Of a stretch of 28,705 nt of DNA, positions 15,314-22,903 are shown one piece after another. How positions within the stretch are numbered: position 1 is the stretch's first letter; each line of letters opens with the position of its first letter. The notes beneath the pieces are model-generated. The model did no database searches and was not told where the DNA came from. It saw only the letters and a list, made by a program, of their open reading frames with translations. The position numbers were made by a program, and so were the translations under genes. The DNA is taken from contig NZ_JAJFCK010000031.1 in NCBI RefSeq assembly GCF_020709055.1, forward strand, positions 1 through 28,705, read 5' to 3'. Origin of the DNA: Ruminococcus callidus (GTDB lineage Bacteria; Bacillota; Clostridia; Oscillospirales; Ruminococcaceae).

Positions 15314-15337
15314 TGTATCTCCCTCCCCAAAAGAAAA

Positions 15338-15370
15338 GTGCTATCATTACTTCTACTGTAATGATAGCAC
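15338..15370 (-). terminator. Terminator of the early operon (perfect 13-bp dyad)
   Basis: GTGCTATCATTAC and GTAATGATAGCAC form a perfect 13-bp stem with a 7-base loop; on the minus strand TTTTCTTTT follows. It lies 60 bases after the Mor-like gene and just before the gp25-like gene. The symmetry also resembles a protein-binding site, so an activator role is not excluded. Confidence 0.8.
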
Positions 15371-15430
15371 AGAAAAGAACGGTGCTGCAAATAAGGCAGA
15401 TTTTTCAGGAATTTCAATGAGTTTTCGGGT

Positions 15431-15727
15431 TCAGAAGAACGTCATCTGGTGTGCTTCCCGGTCGGTGCTCTGGCGGTAGATGATGTCCCGGATGGTGTTC
15501 TCCGCCAGATTAAATGCGTGTGCCAGTTCCAGATAATTGGAACCGTCAAACCGGCGGAAGATCTCCGCATCTCTCAGACCGTTCATCACGGAATCCGCCT
15601 TGCTGATATAGATGCTGCTGCCGCCGTAGCTGGCGACCAGCTTCCGGTACGCTTCCATACCGATGACCTCCGCAATTTCCAGCTGACTGCCGTGCAGCTG
15701 TTCCATGGTCAGTTTATCCAGAGTCAT
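15431..15727 (-). CDS. mor: Mor-family transcription activator
   Basis: 98 residues. The Mor dimerisation region is present as YRKLVASYGGSSIYISKAD (the glycine and YI pattern of the family), followed by a helix-turn-helix: IFRRFDGSNYLELAHAFNLA then ENTIRDIIY. In Mu, Mor activates the middle promoter and acts as a dimer at a dyad near -40. Here it is the last gene before the terminator dyad and the next operon, which is where its target promoter should be. It follows GemA with a 14-base overlap. Confidence 0.9.
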   Translation of the reverse strand: MTLDKLTMEQLHGSQLEIAEVIGMEAYRKLVASYGGSSIYISKADSVMNGLRDAEIFRRFDGSNYLELAHAFNLAENTIRDIIYRQSTDREAHQMTFF

Positions 15728-16190
15728 GTGCTTTCGCCGCCTTTCGCTTTGCGTTTCGCAGATACCGTTTCAGTGCCTCGATCAGTTTCGCCCCGTCCTC
15801 CCGTTTGACCCAGTTCAGCGGATGACCGGGGCAGGGGGCTTCCTGCAATACCTTTCGGACGATGCCTGCCATGCGTTCCCCCACCGGCACCGCAGAGGGC
15901 GAGAGCTTTGCCAGATCATACAGCAGCCGCCAGGCATACGCCTTTTGTCCGGCTGTCATTTTCCCCGGATACTCCGGGGATGCCGTTTTCTTTTTGGGAC
16001 GCTGCTCCCGGAGCTGCTGCCGCAGCTCCGCCTCTACCGCTGCCGCCTCCGGTGGGGTGAGTTCCCGGACAGAGGTCTTGCCGCTGATACGGTAGACGAT
16101 CATGTGAAACGGGTCTTCCTTGTTTCCCGATTCTACCAGCCCCAGCACAGCAGCAAGGCTGTACAGTGTCTGGGTTTGTCCTTTTGCCAT
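15714..16190 (-). CDS. gemA: GemA / Mu gp16-like regulatory protein (DUF1018)
   Basis: 158 residues from the ATG at 16190 (GAGGAAG upstream; a GTG at 16199 is the alternative). It shows the DUF1018 pattern, KMTAGQKAYAWRLLYDLAKL (about 90-110) and HPLNWVKREDGAKLIEALKR near the end, with a charged proline-rich linker between halves. In Mu, GemA (gp16) modulates host gene expression and lies before Mor, as here. Together with Mor, MuA and MuB it defines the phage as Mu-like. Confidence 0.85.
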   Translation of the reverse strand: MAKGQTQTLYSLAAVLGLVESGNKEDPFHMIVYRISGKTSVRELTPPEAAAVEAELRQQLREQRPKKKTASPEYPGKMTAGQKAYAWRLLYDLAKLSPSAVPVGERMAGIVRKVLQEAPCPGHPLNWVKREDGAKLIEALKRYLRNAKRKAAKAHDSG

Positions 16191-16195
16191 ACGCT

Positions 16196-16984
16196 TCACT
16201 TCCTCAGCCGATAATCTTTCTGGTTGTCCGGGCGTATCTCAAACGCATACCCTTTGGACATCTGAATGATCCTGCCGCCGATTGCTCCGTCAATTTGCCG
16301 CAGCTGGGGCAAAAGCCATTCCGTGGAGAGGATCGTCAGCATCTGATTTCTGGCACGATAGTCCAGTATCTCAAATGCCAGACGCACATCTGCACCGGAT
16401 ACCTCTGCGGTGCTGCTGGTCTTGAACAGATCGTCTATGTACAGCACATCGGCTTCCTTGTACGCTGCGATCTGTGCGGCATAGCTGCCGTCCGTCAGAG
16501 CAGCTTTCAGCTGATTGGACGCTTCACGCCACACCATGTACCGCACCGAAAAACCGTTCCGGATCATGCCGCCCACAATGGCGGTGCAGATGTGTGTCTT
16601 GCCGCATCCGGTCTGACCGCCGATATAGAACCACCTGTGCCGTTCCTGTAGGTACGCTTTGGCACATTGGAGAATGTGCTGCTGGAATGGCTGCTCTGCG
16701 GTGTAGTTCTGAAATGTGCAGATGCGGAGCAGGGATTCCAGACCGGATTCATGGATTCGCCGCAGGGTGTCTCTGGTTTTCATACAGCTGCACAAGCACA
16801 TGACCTCATAGCCGTCCCGGATCTCTGCGATCATGCCCTTGTTGCGGCACGTTTTGCAGTCATAGCCGGTCAGCGTGCCGGGCTGTGCATTGTACGCATC
16901 CACACGCATCTGCATCAGATCAGTATACGAAAGCCCCGTAGGGGTCATCGTCGGGAATGTCATCTTCTGCGGCAATGGTCTCAT
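16196..16984 (-). CDS. DnaC-like helicase loader (AAA+ ATPase) with N-terminal zinc cluster
   Basis: 262 residues at maximum. Cysteines C43, C46, C63, C65 and C67 form a likely zinc cluster. Walker A is GGQTGCGKT (122-130) and Walker B VLYIDD (180-185), with FEILDYRARNQMLTILSTEW as sensor region, all as in DnaC/DnaI loaders. It would load the host replicative helicase at the transposition fork. The start is uncertain: GGGAGG abuts the ATG at 16984 but is 9 bases from an in-frame TTG at 16975. The gene overlaps the preceding DnaD-tail-like gene by 65 bases. Confidence 0.85.
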   Translation of the reverse strand: MRPLPQKMTFPTMTPTGLSYTDLMQMRVDAYNAQPGTLTGYDCKTCRNKGMIAEIRDGYEVMCLCSCMKTRDTLRRIHESGLESLLRICTFQNYTAEQPFQQHILQCAKAYLQERHRWFYIGGQTGCGKTHICTAIVGGMIRNGFSVRYMVWREASNQLKAALTDGSYAAQIAAYKEADVLYIDDLFKTSSTAEVSGADVRLAFEILDYRARNQMLTILSTEWLLPQLRQIDGAIGGRIIQMSKGYAFEIRPDNQKDYRLRK

Positions 16985-17222
16985 CCTCCCATCTTCTCTG
17001 ATTCAGCCATGTGGCAGGATGCGGAATGAACTTCCAGTTCTCTTTGCCCCAGTGGTAGACCTTCCGCTGCCGTTCCAGCTCCGCCAGCATCTGCTGCAAT
17101 TCCGTCTCGCTGGGCTGGATCTTCTCGAATGCCCGTCTGGCTTTCTCCTTGCCCACCTTTCGGGGATACGCTGCCCAGAATTGGTCGAAGCAGCGGTTTC
17201 CGGTGTCTGTTGGTTTTCTCAT
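16920..17222 (-). CDS. Replication protein resembling the C-terminal tail of phage DnaD/initiator proteins
   Basis: 100 residues with the recognisable pattern FDQFWAAYPRKVGKEKARRA then FIPHPATWLNQRRWEDE. This segment usually forms the C-terminus of phage replication initiators, directly before the helicase loader; here it stands alone without a winged-helix N-terminus. GGAGGTG precedes the ATG. The neighbouring DnaC-like gene suggests that the pair recruits host helicase. Confidence 0.7.
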   Translation of the reverse strand: MRKPTDTGNRCFDQFWAAYPRKVGKEKARRAFEKIQPSETELQQMLAELERQRKVYHWGKENWKFIPHPATWLNQRRWEDETIAAEDDIPDDDPYGAFVY

Positions 17223-17614
17223 GCTTCCACCTCCTCATACAACGCGATGTCTGTGCAGTTCTGGCATAGATGCCGTTTCAAAGAACGGAAAGAACTCCAG
17301 TAGGGAGAATAGGTGTAGTAAACGCTGTTGGCAAGTACCGCCTCCCGAAAGGCTTTCCGTTCCCGTTTCAGCTTTTCCTGCTCCTTTCGGGTGAGTATAC
17401 TGTGTTTGTGCTTCTGGAAGAACTTTCTGCGGATCTCACAGTCCTCCGTCAGCCATTTTCCCTGAATTTTACCGTCAACATAGACCGCAATGCACAGCTG
17501 CATCTTGTACCGCTGTGTCTGCAAAGACAGCGTGTAGCCGTCTGCCTGTAGCTTTACGATGCGGTAAGATGATTGCAGGTTCTGCTCTGCGGTTTCCCAT
17601 TGTTCCTTCGTCAT
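17219..17614 (-). CDS. Unknown early phage protein
   Basis: 131 residues, overlapping the next gene by 4 bases, with GAGGTG before the ATG. The N-terminal half is beta-rich (SYRIVKLQADGYTLSLQTQR); the middle is a strongly basic helix (SILTRKEQEKLKRERKAFRE). Residues around 115-121 (KRHLCQNCTD) hold two cysteines. Similar proteins occur in clostridial phage replication blocks, but I know no function. Confidence 0.7.
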   Translation of the reverse strand: MTKEQWETAEQNLQSSYRIVKLQADGYTLSLQTQRYKMQLCIAVYVDGKIQGKWLTEDCEIRRKFFQKHKHSILTRKEQEKLKRERKAFREAVLANSVYYTYSPYWSSFRSLKRHLCQNCTDIALYEEVEA

Positions 17615-17623
17615 CGCCGCACC

Positions 17624-17923
17624 TCACGAAATGGTAAACCGCTTGCTTTCCGATGCAACGCAGTACTGGTCATAGAGTGCCTGGTGGGTCTCCTGAAATG
17701 CACGGCTGTCGAACCGGCTGCTGACCACTGTGGTATACCGCACGGTAAAATTGCCCACGTCCATTTCCTCCAGATGCTTCTTGTCCATCATCGCCTTGAC
17801 CTGACTACGCAGCTCGTCCGCCTGCTTTTTCAGCTGCTTGCCGGCTGCCTCCAGTTCCTTGATCTGGTTGACGGCGGAGAGCATATCTGCCTCCTGTTTC
17901 AGTGTCAGTTTTGCTTTTGCCAT
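17624..17923 (-). CDS. Small coiled-coil protein with nuclease-tail-like C-terminus
   Basis: 99 residues from the ATG at 17923 (GGAGG upstream). Residues 1-55 form a lysine/glutamate-rich coiled coil (QIKELEAAGKQLKKQADELR). The C-terminal half, FTVRYTTVVSSRFDSRAFQ followed by LYDQYCVASESKRFTI, resembles the tail that follows phage YqaJ-type exonuclease domains, but no nuclease domain is present. It may be a DNA-end-binding or Gam-like accessory. Composition matches its neighbours. Confidence 0.6.
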   Translation of the reverse strand: MAKAKLTLKQEADMLSAVNQIKELEAAGKQLKKQADELRSQVKAMMDKKHLEEMDVGNFTVRYTTVVSSRFDSRAFQETHQALYDQYCVASESKRFTIS

Positions 17924-18011
17924 AAGAAATACCTCCGTTTGTAAAGAATTGTAAATAGATTGCCGACTCTGCATTTTCACGGGCTTGTCACCGTCCTTGG
18001 CTGCATTAGGC

Positions 18012-18032
18012 GAGAGGAGCGTTTCTCCTCTC
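18012..18032. other. Intercistronic hairpin
   Basis: GAGAGGAG and CTCCTCTC form a perfect 8-bp stem with a 5-base loop, in the 116-base gap between the DUF6906-like gene and the coiled-coil gene. No U run follows, so it is more likely an RNA processing or stability element than a terminator. Confidence 0.6.
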
Positions 18033-18039
18033 AGGGGGA

Positions 18040-18213
18040 TTATGTGATTTCTGTATCCCGATGCTTCGGGATATGTCTGGTACGTTCTGTGTACCGGTGG
18101 AGAATGACCAGCTCCGTGCTGGTGTTCTTGGAGATCAGCCAGTCCTCCGGATGGAATCCGTAGAACGCCAGGATCTTTTTCTGTGCCTTGGTGGGGCGTT
18201 TGCCGTTTTTCAT
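18040..18213 (-). CDS. DUF6906-like small protein
   Basis: 57 residues, MKNGKRPTKAQKKILAFYGF then PEDWLISKNTSTELVILHRY and a basic end. This matches the compact DUF6906 layout (basic start, a W in the centre, LVILHR strand). The ATG is one base after the MuB-like stop, and GGAGG in the end of that gene serves as its ribosome site. Small size and positive charge suggest nucleic-acid contact; function unknown. Confidence 0.75.
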   Translation of the reverse strand: MKNGKRPTKAQKKILAFYGFHPEDWLISKNTSTELVILHRYTERTRHIPKHRDTEIT

Positions 18214-18214
18214 C

Positions 18215-19135
18215 TCAGACCTCCATATCCATGTACTTTGCCATTGCCACCAGCCCCTCATAACTGTAATCCTCGTTGTCATAGGCATTGGAGAACAGGT
18301 TGACCACGCCACGGATAGCCTGCGGTGTCTGGGCGATGCGGAACAGAAAATCAATTTCCTTTTGCCGTCCGTTCAGCATGGGGAACAGCTTGGCAATGTC
18401 CTCACGCTGGATCTTGGAACGGGTGTACAGCTTCTTCTGCTTGGTGCGGTTGGCGATCTGTGCGAACTCTGCCTTCTTGCTGCCGATGCGTGTCACCGTT
18501 TCCAGATTTCCGATGAAACAGATGCCCAGCGTCTGCCCGTGATCGGCAAAATCATCAGAGAAGCTCCGCAGCACCTCAATGGTTTTCAGCGGCAGGTGCT
18601 GGGATTCATCGAAGATCAGCACCGTGCCGTCACTCAGCTTTTGCCGGATGGAATACCACAGGGCATCTCTGGAGCGTTCCATGGGAGCACCGATGCGGTC
18701 GGCGATCAGCCGCAGCAGGGACTTGATGCTGGTCAGACAGGGATTCAGCGTGATCAGTACGCTGTTGTTCGGGTGCTCTGCCACAAAGTGCTGTGCTGCC
18801 TTGGTCTTTCCGATGCCGGCATCTCCGGCAGCAATGGCAAGACCGCCCTTGATCTGGCAGACACCGATAATGTCATAGATCTCCGTGGAGATGCTGGTAT
18901 CTGCATAGCCGGATTCCTGATAGGTCTGCCTGGTCTGATCCTTGACACCGAAATAGCTTTCCAGTTTCGCAAACATCTTCTGCGGATTTGCCTGATAGCT
19001 GCCGGAAAACAGCTGGGAGAGTGCTCCCTTGGAGATGCCCAGACGGGCAGACAATGCAGACAGGCTCAGTCCTTCGTCCTTTTGCAGCTGCTCCAGCTTG
19101 CGGAGCAGGCTCTGTTGATGCTCTGTGTATTCCAT
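18215..19135 (-). CDS. MuB-like transposition ATPase
   Basis: 306 residues, close to MuB (312). An N-terminal helix-turn-helix (LSLSALSARLGISKGALSQL, 23-42) precedes an AAA+ domain with Walker A GDAGIGKT (104-111), Walker B TVLIFDE (171-177) and a sensor-like FIGNLETVTR. MuB binds target DNA as an ATP filament, activates the transposase and confers target immunity. It follows the transposase by 3 bases, as in Mu. Confidence 0.93.
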   Translation of the reverse strand: MEYTEHQQSLLRKLEQLQKDEGLSLSALSARLGISKGALSQLFSGSYQANPQKMFAKLESYFGVKDQTRQTYQESGYADTSISTEIYDIIGVCQIKGGLAIAAGDAGIGKTKAAQHFVAEHPNNSVLITLNPCLTSIKSLLRLIADRIGAPMERSRDALWYSIRQKLSDGTVLIFDESQHLPLKTIEVLRSFSDDFADHGQTLGICFIGNLETVTRIGSKKAEFAQIANRTKQKKLYTRSKIQREDIAKLFPMLNGRQKEIDFLFRIAQTPQAIRGVVNLFSNAYDNEDYSYEGLVAMAKYMDMEV

Positions 19136-19138
19136 GTG

Positions 19139-21142
19139 TTATTCTTCCTTTCGTCTTTGGGCGTTCTGCCGCATTTTTTTCAGGTCGATGGTGACCGGGA
19201 TCATTTCGCTGCCGGAAACCATGCGGTGTTCTTCTTCCGTTTCTCCGGCTCGTACCGGCTCGATGGTCTTGGGATACCGGATCTGGAACCGTTCTTCCTT
19301 TGCCTTGGCGGCTCTCCGGATCGTGGCATCCAGGGAATCGATCCGCTGTGCGTTGGTCAGATCGGCGGTGATGCCCTTGACCTGATCCCGTACAAACTTC
19401 TTGGTGCGGCGGATCATCATTTCTGCGTTGGCGATCTCCTCCGGATTGGAGGTCAGATAGTCCATCAGCAGGATGTCCGCCAGCTCCCAGGTAAACAGAT
19501 ACTGGTCTTGGGTGTTGTACAACCGGACAGTTTTCAGATCTGCCGGGTCATACCGCACATAGACCTCCTCGCCCAGATGCAGAATGGTTTCCTCCGGATT
19601 CATGTACCAGATCTTTTCCCCGGCAAAGGTGATGTACACGCCGTTTCGCTTGATCTTCTGGGTTCTGGTGGATCGCATCAGCATGAGATTCAGCTCTGCG
19701 TCCGCCGCCTTGCGGATCGACCGGATCTCCTCGTTCCAGACATCCAGACGGCTCATGCCCCGGTACTTTGCCTCAGAGCCGCCGTACTCCTGCAAGTTGT
19801 ATTCGCCGTCGATCCATGTTTCCAGATGGCTTCTGACCTCGTAGTCCTGCGGTATGGCTTTGTTCTTGATTCGCCGTTTCAGGCTTTCCGGACGTTCCAG
19901 AATCGTGCCGCCGCAGAAACCGCTGAACGATTTGGAAAACTGGCTCTTGACCGTGTAAAAGGTTCGTTCAATAGGCTTTGCTTTCGCATTTCGTACAATG
20001 GCGTTGTGCATTTCAATGCCCAGCCGCTGTAAAATGGTGGGCGGCTCTGTGACATCCTGATCAGATTTTCGGGTACGGTGTCCTTTTCCGCCCACATCGT
20101 GGGTGAGAAACTCCCGACCGTTGTCGAAGTACACCGCTTTCGGGATGCCGAACCGCAGAATGCCGTGCCGCAGTGCCAGGATCGTGGACTGGGAATCCGG
20201 GGATTCCGTAATATTCCAGCCGGTGATCACGCCGGACTTGGCATCCAGAAATGCCGTCAGATACAGGCGGTGAATGGTGCCATGTTCGTCCAGAGACTGA
20301 ATATCCAGTGTGTGGTTGTCGGCGATCCATACGTCATTCGGTTCCATCTGGTCATACATTCGGATGATGTACGGCATACAGCGGTCAGAAAACGCCTTTT
20401 CGCCCTCACGCATCAGAATTTTCGTTGCTTCTGCCACATCGTTGTCGATTCGCCGCCGAAAGCTCCGTTCAGACGGGATCTGTTCCATCAGCTCCGGGTG
20501 GAAATCCTCTGTCCAGCTGATCACATTGCGATAGCTGGCTCGGACAGTTGGCTGATTTTCGTCCAGCCAGAACCACAGAAACGCCTCCCACACGACTTGT
20601 GGAATGCCGCTGCTGTGCTTGTTCCAGCCGCCTCGTATCCCCAGCATACCGGCGAGATCATGCTCTTGATAGGCATTCCATTTGCGGTACAAAATCCCCG
20701 TGGAAACCTGTAGGTCTGGGTGCTCCAGCTGACACTTGCCCACATACAGCTTGTCATAGTCGGTTTTCTTGCTGTACTGGATGCGTCCGGCGTGCCATTC
20801 CAGCAGAATTGCTGTCCAGATCTGGATCTCCTGCCGCTGCTGTGCGGTGCAGTCCTCAATGGTCATTTGCCGCACGGCTTTTGCCTTTTTCTTCGGCTTC
20901 TGTGGTTTCGTTTCCGCCGAAATGGGCGTGGGCATCACGCCCATTTCCTGCCGCTTTTGCTGATAATATCTCGCCTGCAACGGCTCCGGAAATGCGGAGA
21001 CCGGGATCTGATAACAGGGTTTATGGTTCTGCGGATGCTCTCGGAGAACCGCTGGTAAAACACCGTTTTTACATTGTTTTTGAAGTGATTGAACGCTGCA
21101 CCCTTTTAGGGCTGCCGCTTCTTTGACGGATAAGTAGTCCAT
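19139..21142 (-). CDS. MuA-like DDE transposase
   Basis: 667 residues from the ATG at 21142 (GGAGG upstream; the frame is open 33 codons further but without a good site). Order: N-terminal excisionase/winged-helix DNA-binding segment (MDYLSVKEAAALKGCSVQSL), a bipartite end-binding region, then a RNase H-like core with D275 (IADNHT), D340 (YFDNGREF) and E392 (PIERTF). This is almost the numbering of MuA (D269, D336, E392). The C-terminal barrel is visible near FAGEKIWYMNPEETILHLG. It inserts and replicates the phage by transposition, replacing an integrase. Confidence 0.96.
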   Translation of the reverse strand: MDYLSVKEAAALKGCSVQSLQKQCKNGVLPAVLREHPQNHKPCYQIPVSAFPEPLQARYYQQKRQEMGVMPTPISAETKPQKPKKKAKAVRQMTIEDCTAQQRQEIQIWTAILLEWHAGRIQYSKKTDYDKLYVGKCQLEHPDLQVSTGILYRKWNAYQEHDLAGMLGIRGGWNKHSSGIPQVVWEAFLWFWLDENQPTVRASYRNVISWTEDFHPELMEQIPSERSFRRRIDNDVAEATKILMREGEKAFSDRCMPYIIRMYDQMEPNDVWIADNHTLDIQSLDEHGTIHRLYLTAFLDAKSGVITGWNITESPDSQSTILALRHGILRFGIPKAVYFDNGREFLTHDVGGKGHRTRKSDQDVTEPPTILQRLGIEMHNAIVRNAKAKPIERTFYTVKSQFSKSFSGFCGGTILERPESLKRRIKNKAIPQDYEVRSHLETWIDGEYNLQEYGGSEAKYRGMSRLDVWNEEIRSIRKAADAELNLMLMRSTRTQKIKRNGVYITFAGEKIWYMNPEETILHLGEEVYVRYDPADLKTVRLYNTQDQYLFTWELADILLMDYLTSNPEEIANAEMMIRRTKKFVRDQVKGITADLTNAQRIDSLDATIRRAAKAKEERFQIRYPKTIEPVRAGETEEEHRMVSGSEMIPVTIDLKKMRQNAQRRKEE

Positions 21143-21224
21143 AGCTCCTCCTTTCCGGTCTGCCATCATCAGTGCCGGTAGACCAGTTCCGGCAGACAGC
21201 GGCTCTCTGCCGCTGTTTCGGCTT

Positions 21225-21482
21225 TTATGTTGCATCTGCATTTGTAAGCTTCAATCCGGCATAGTCCAGCACTTCTTCGGTGATCTCGTCCAGGAAGTAG
21301 ACCAGCGTTTCTGTCGGCTCTTCATAGTCATAGTCGATACTCAGGTCAATTACGATTGCAAACTTGAAGCCGTTTCCGCTGTAGTGCGTGTGCAGCCAGT
21401 CGTAGATCAGCCTGAGATTCGTGCTTTTGAAAATGATGCAGTAGTTGCCGTACTTGTCTTGCACATCTTCGATCACCTTCAC
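21225..21482 (-). CDS. Unknown small acidic early protein
   Basis: 85 residues from a GTG at 21482 (VKVIEDVQDKYGNYC), with GGAGGTG 8 bases upstream. The GTG overlaps the stop of the preceding gene, so the two are coupled. Aromatic and acidic (DLSIDYDYEEPTETLVYFLD). The longer frame upstream is antisense noise. It lies directly before the transposase; no family recognised. Confidence 0.65.
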   Translation of the reverse strand: MKVIEDVQDKYGNYCIIFKSTNLRLIYDWLHTHYSGNGFKFAIVIDLSIDYDYEEPTETLVYFLDEITEEVLDYAGLKLTNADAT

Positions 21483-21670
21483 AGCACATGCACCTCCATA
21501 TGCAGCTCTTTCAGGAGCCTGTCCTGCTCTGCTTTGGAACAGTCGCTGGTGCGGATCTCGTGGAGGATCGCCCAGTCTGTACAGCCGCAGTTCTTCATTC
21601 GCCGCACGGTTTTTCGCAGCCTTTGTGACTTTCTGGGCGGCGTTCCGCCCCATTGATGCAGTTTTCTCAT
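21479..21670 (-). CDS. Unknown small basic early protein
   Basis: 63 residues, MRKLHQWGGTPPRKSQRLRK then a cysteine-containing helical part (MKNCGCTDWAILHEIRTSDC) and LLKELHMEVHVL. AAAGGA lies 8 bases before the ATG. The charge pattern suggests nucleic-acid binding. Its stop overlaps the following GTG start. No known family. Confidence 0.6.
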   Translation of the reverse strand: MRKLHQWGGTPPRKSQRLRKTVRRMKNCGCTDWAILHEIRTSDCSKAEQDRLLKELHMEVHVL

Positions 21671-21690
21671 CCTGTGTCCTTTCTGTCTGC

Positions 21691-22011
21691 TTACGGAAGA
21701 TCGGGAAATTCCGCAAAGGTCTCATCGATTTCGCCGAATTCCGTAAGGGTTTCATCGATCTCGTCATCCTCCTCACTGGCTGCAAACAGCACACTGTCTG
21801 AAAGCCATGGGAAACACCGTGTGACATACGCCCGTTCTGCATCCATCTGATCGGGGAAATACGAACCGCCCCACACGCCCTTGCCGTCCTCATCAATGTG
21901 CCAGACCACGAATTCGCCGTCCGGCAGGATCGGTCTGGCAAGGCAGTGCTCCGTACCGTAAATGGCATAGATCAGGTGATTCTCGATCACCGTTCCGATT
22001 TTGATTTTCAT
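21691..22011 (-). CDS. Unknown early protein with acidic C-terminus
   Basis: 106 residues starting at the ATG at 22011, which overlaps the HTH gene's stop (ATGA); GGAGGTG precedes it. The N-terminal 70 residues are beta-rich (MKIKIGTVIENHLIYAIYGT, then WHIDEDGKGVWGGSYFPD), and the last 30 are very acidic with the repeat DEIDETLTEFGEIDETFAEF. An acidic tail with an internal repeat could mimic DNA or bind a host protein. Role unknown. Confidence 0.65.
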   Translation of the reverse strand: MKIKIGTVIENHLIYAIYGTEHCLARPILPDGEFVVWHIDEDGKGVWGGSYFPDQMDAERAYVTRCFPWLSDSVLFAASEEDDEIDETLTEFGEIDETFAEFPDLP

Positions 22012-22244
22012 GATGCACACCTCCGCTTTTTCAATTCCGGTTCTGTGGGGAGCAGACGCTCCACCGGCACACGCAGTGCCTTTGCCAGCCGCAGCACCAC
22101 CGTGATGCTCGGCACAAACTTGTCCTGTTCCAGCTGACAAACATAGCTTTGGGATACCTCTGCCGCCTCCGCAACCTCCGTCTGGCTCAGTCCCAGCGTG
22201 GTGCGGATCTCCAGCAGCTGCTTGCCGAATGTTTTCGGGGTCAT
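22008..22244 (-). CDS. XRE-family HTH protein, Cro/Ner-like candidate
   Basis: 78 residues with a clear XRE helix-turn-helix: FGKQLLEIRTTLGLSQTEVA then SQSYVCQLEQDKFVPSITVV, and a basic C-terminus KKRRCAS. It is transcribed within the early operon, opposite to the repressor. By position it could be the negative regulator of early transcription (as Ner in Mu or Cro in lambda). The ATG overlaps the preceding stop (ATGA). Confidence 0.8.
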   Translation of the reverse strand: MTPKTFGKQLLEIRTTLGLSQTEVAEAAEVSQSYVCQLEQDKFVPSITVVLRLAKALRVPVERLLPTEPELKKRRCAS

Positions 22245-22432
22245 TTTTCATCATCCTTCCTGTGTACGCCGTTGGTTTTCAGAATGCGTTGTTTCAGTTC
22301 TTCCTTGGTTTCCAGCATCTCCGGGATAGCGTCATACCAGTCATACAGATAGCCGATGCTCGCCGCATCCCTTCCGTGAAACCTTGCACTGGCAGCGATC
22401 TGCAAAGCCGTGGGATTCTCGGTCACGACCAT
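22241..22432 (-). CDS. Unknown small early protein
   Basis: 63 residues, MVVTENPTALQIAASARFHG then YLYDWYDAIPEMLETKEELK and a basic, charged end. GGGAGGTG stands 9 bases before the ATG, inside the preceding gene. It is helical, and its stop overlaps the HTH gene start by ATGA. No family recognised. Confidence 0.6.
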   Translation of the reverse strand: MVVTENPTALQIAASARFHGRDAASIGYLYDWYDAIPEMLETKEELKQRILKTNGVHRKDDEK

Positions 22433-22638
22433 GTCACATCACCTCCCATGGCTTTGGCAAACTGCTCTGCGATCAGCCGCTGGGTGAAATAGTCCCGATA
22501 GATGTTCTGCTTCCCGTCCAGACAATAGCTGCTGTTGGGCTTGTCGCCGGTCTGCACCGTTGTCAGACGGACAGTTTTTCCAGTGGGCGAATAGGTTGTG
22601 GTAACACAGTAATAGGTGTGCAAAATTCTCGGTAACAT
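22423..22638 (-). CDS. Unknown small early protein
   Basis: 71 residues from the ATG at 22638, chosen because AAAGGAG lies 8 bases upstream; an in-frame TTG 18 bases earlier overlaps that site and is unlikely. The sequence is beta-rich (LHTYYCVTTTYSPTGKTVRL) with a helical end (YFTQRLIAEQFAKAMGG). Overlaps the next gene by 10 bases. Function unknown. Confidence 0.6.
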   Translation of the reverse strand: MLPRILHTYYCVTTTYSPTGKTVRLTTVQTGDKPNSSYCLDGKQNIYRDYFTQRLIAEQFAKAMGGDVTWS

Positions 22639-22703
22639 GAAAATCGCTCCTTTCAAAATGTTGTTGGAATACTTTGTTGAATCTGCTAGGTTATATTTGA
22701 AAT

Positions 22704-22889
22704 TTATCGCAGATGAAACAGATGACGTACTGCAAATTCGACATACTTTTTTCGTTCACTTTCTGTTGGTTCACGAAACTTATCTGCCACAAATGCAGTT
22801 ACAGTCAGTGCTGTAATTTTCCACTTAACCCATTTCAGGCAAGCAAAAATGCCGATTGCCGCAAGAAATATGATAATAAGTGCAGGCAC
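22704..22889 (-). CDS. Small single-span membrane protein
   Basis: 61 residues from a GTG at 22889, with GGGAGGAG 5 bases upstream. The N-terminus is a membrane helix (PALIIIFLAAIGIFACLKWV) and the rest is charged (VADKFREPTESERKKYVEFA). The open frame extends further upstream, but that stretch overlaps another small gene and lacks a ribosome site. It may be an early superinfection or membrane-signalling protein; no family recognised. Confidence 0.55.
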   Translation of the reverse strand: MPALIIIFLAAIGIFACLKWVKWKITALTVTAFVADKFREPTESERKKYVEFAVRHLFHLR

Positions 22890-22903
22890 GTTTTCTCCTC
22901 CCT

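Noticed and set aside
15338..15370. The 13-bp dyad as a phage attachment site
   Set aside because: The phage carries a DDE transposase and no integrase, the dyad is internal, and it has a terminator U run.
18012..18032. Hairpin as a terminator
   Set aside because: No U run on either strand; listed only as a hairpin.
18188..20032. A 614-codon open frame on the plus strand
   Set aside because: It lies opposite the transposase and MuB genes, lacks a start site, is rich in cysteine/histidine and shows no domain pattern; it is an antisense shadow caused by high GC codon use.
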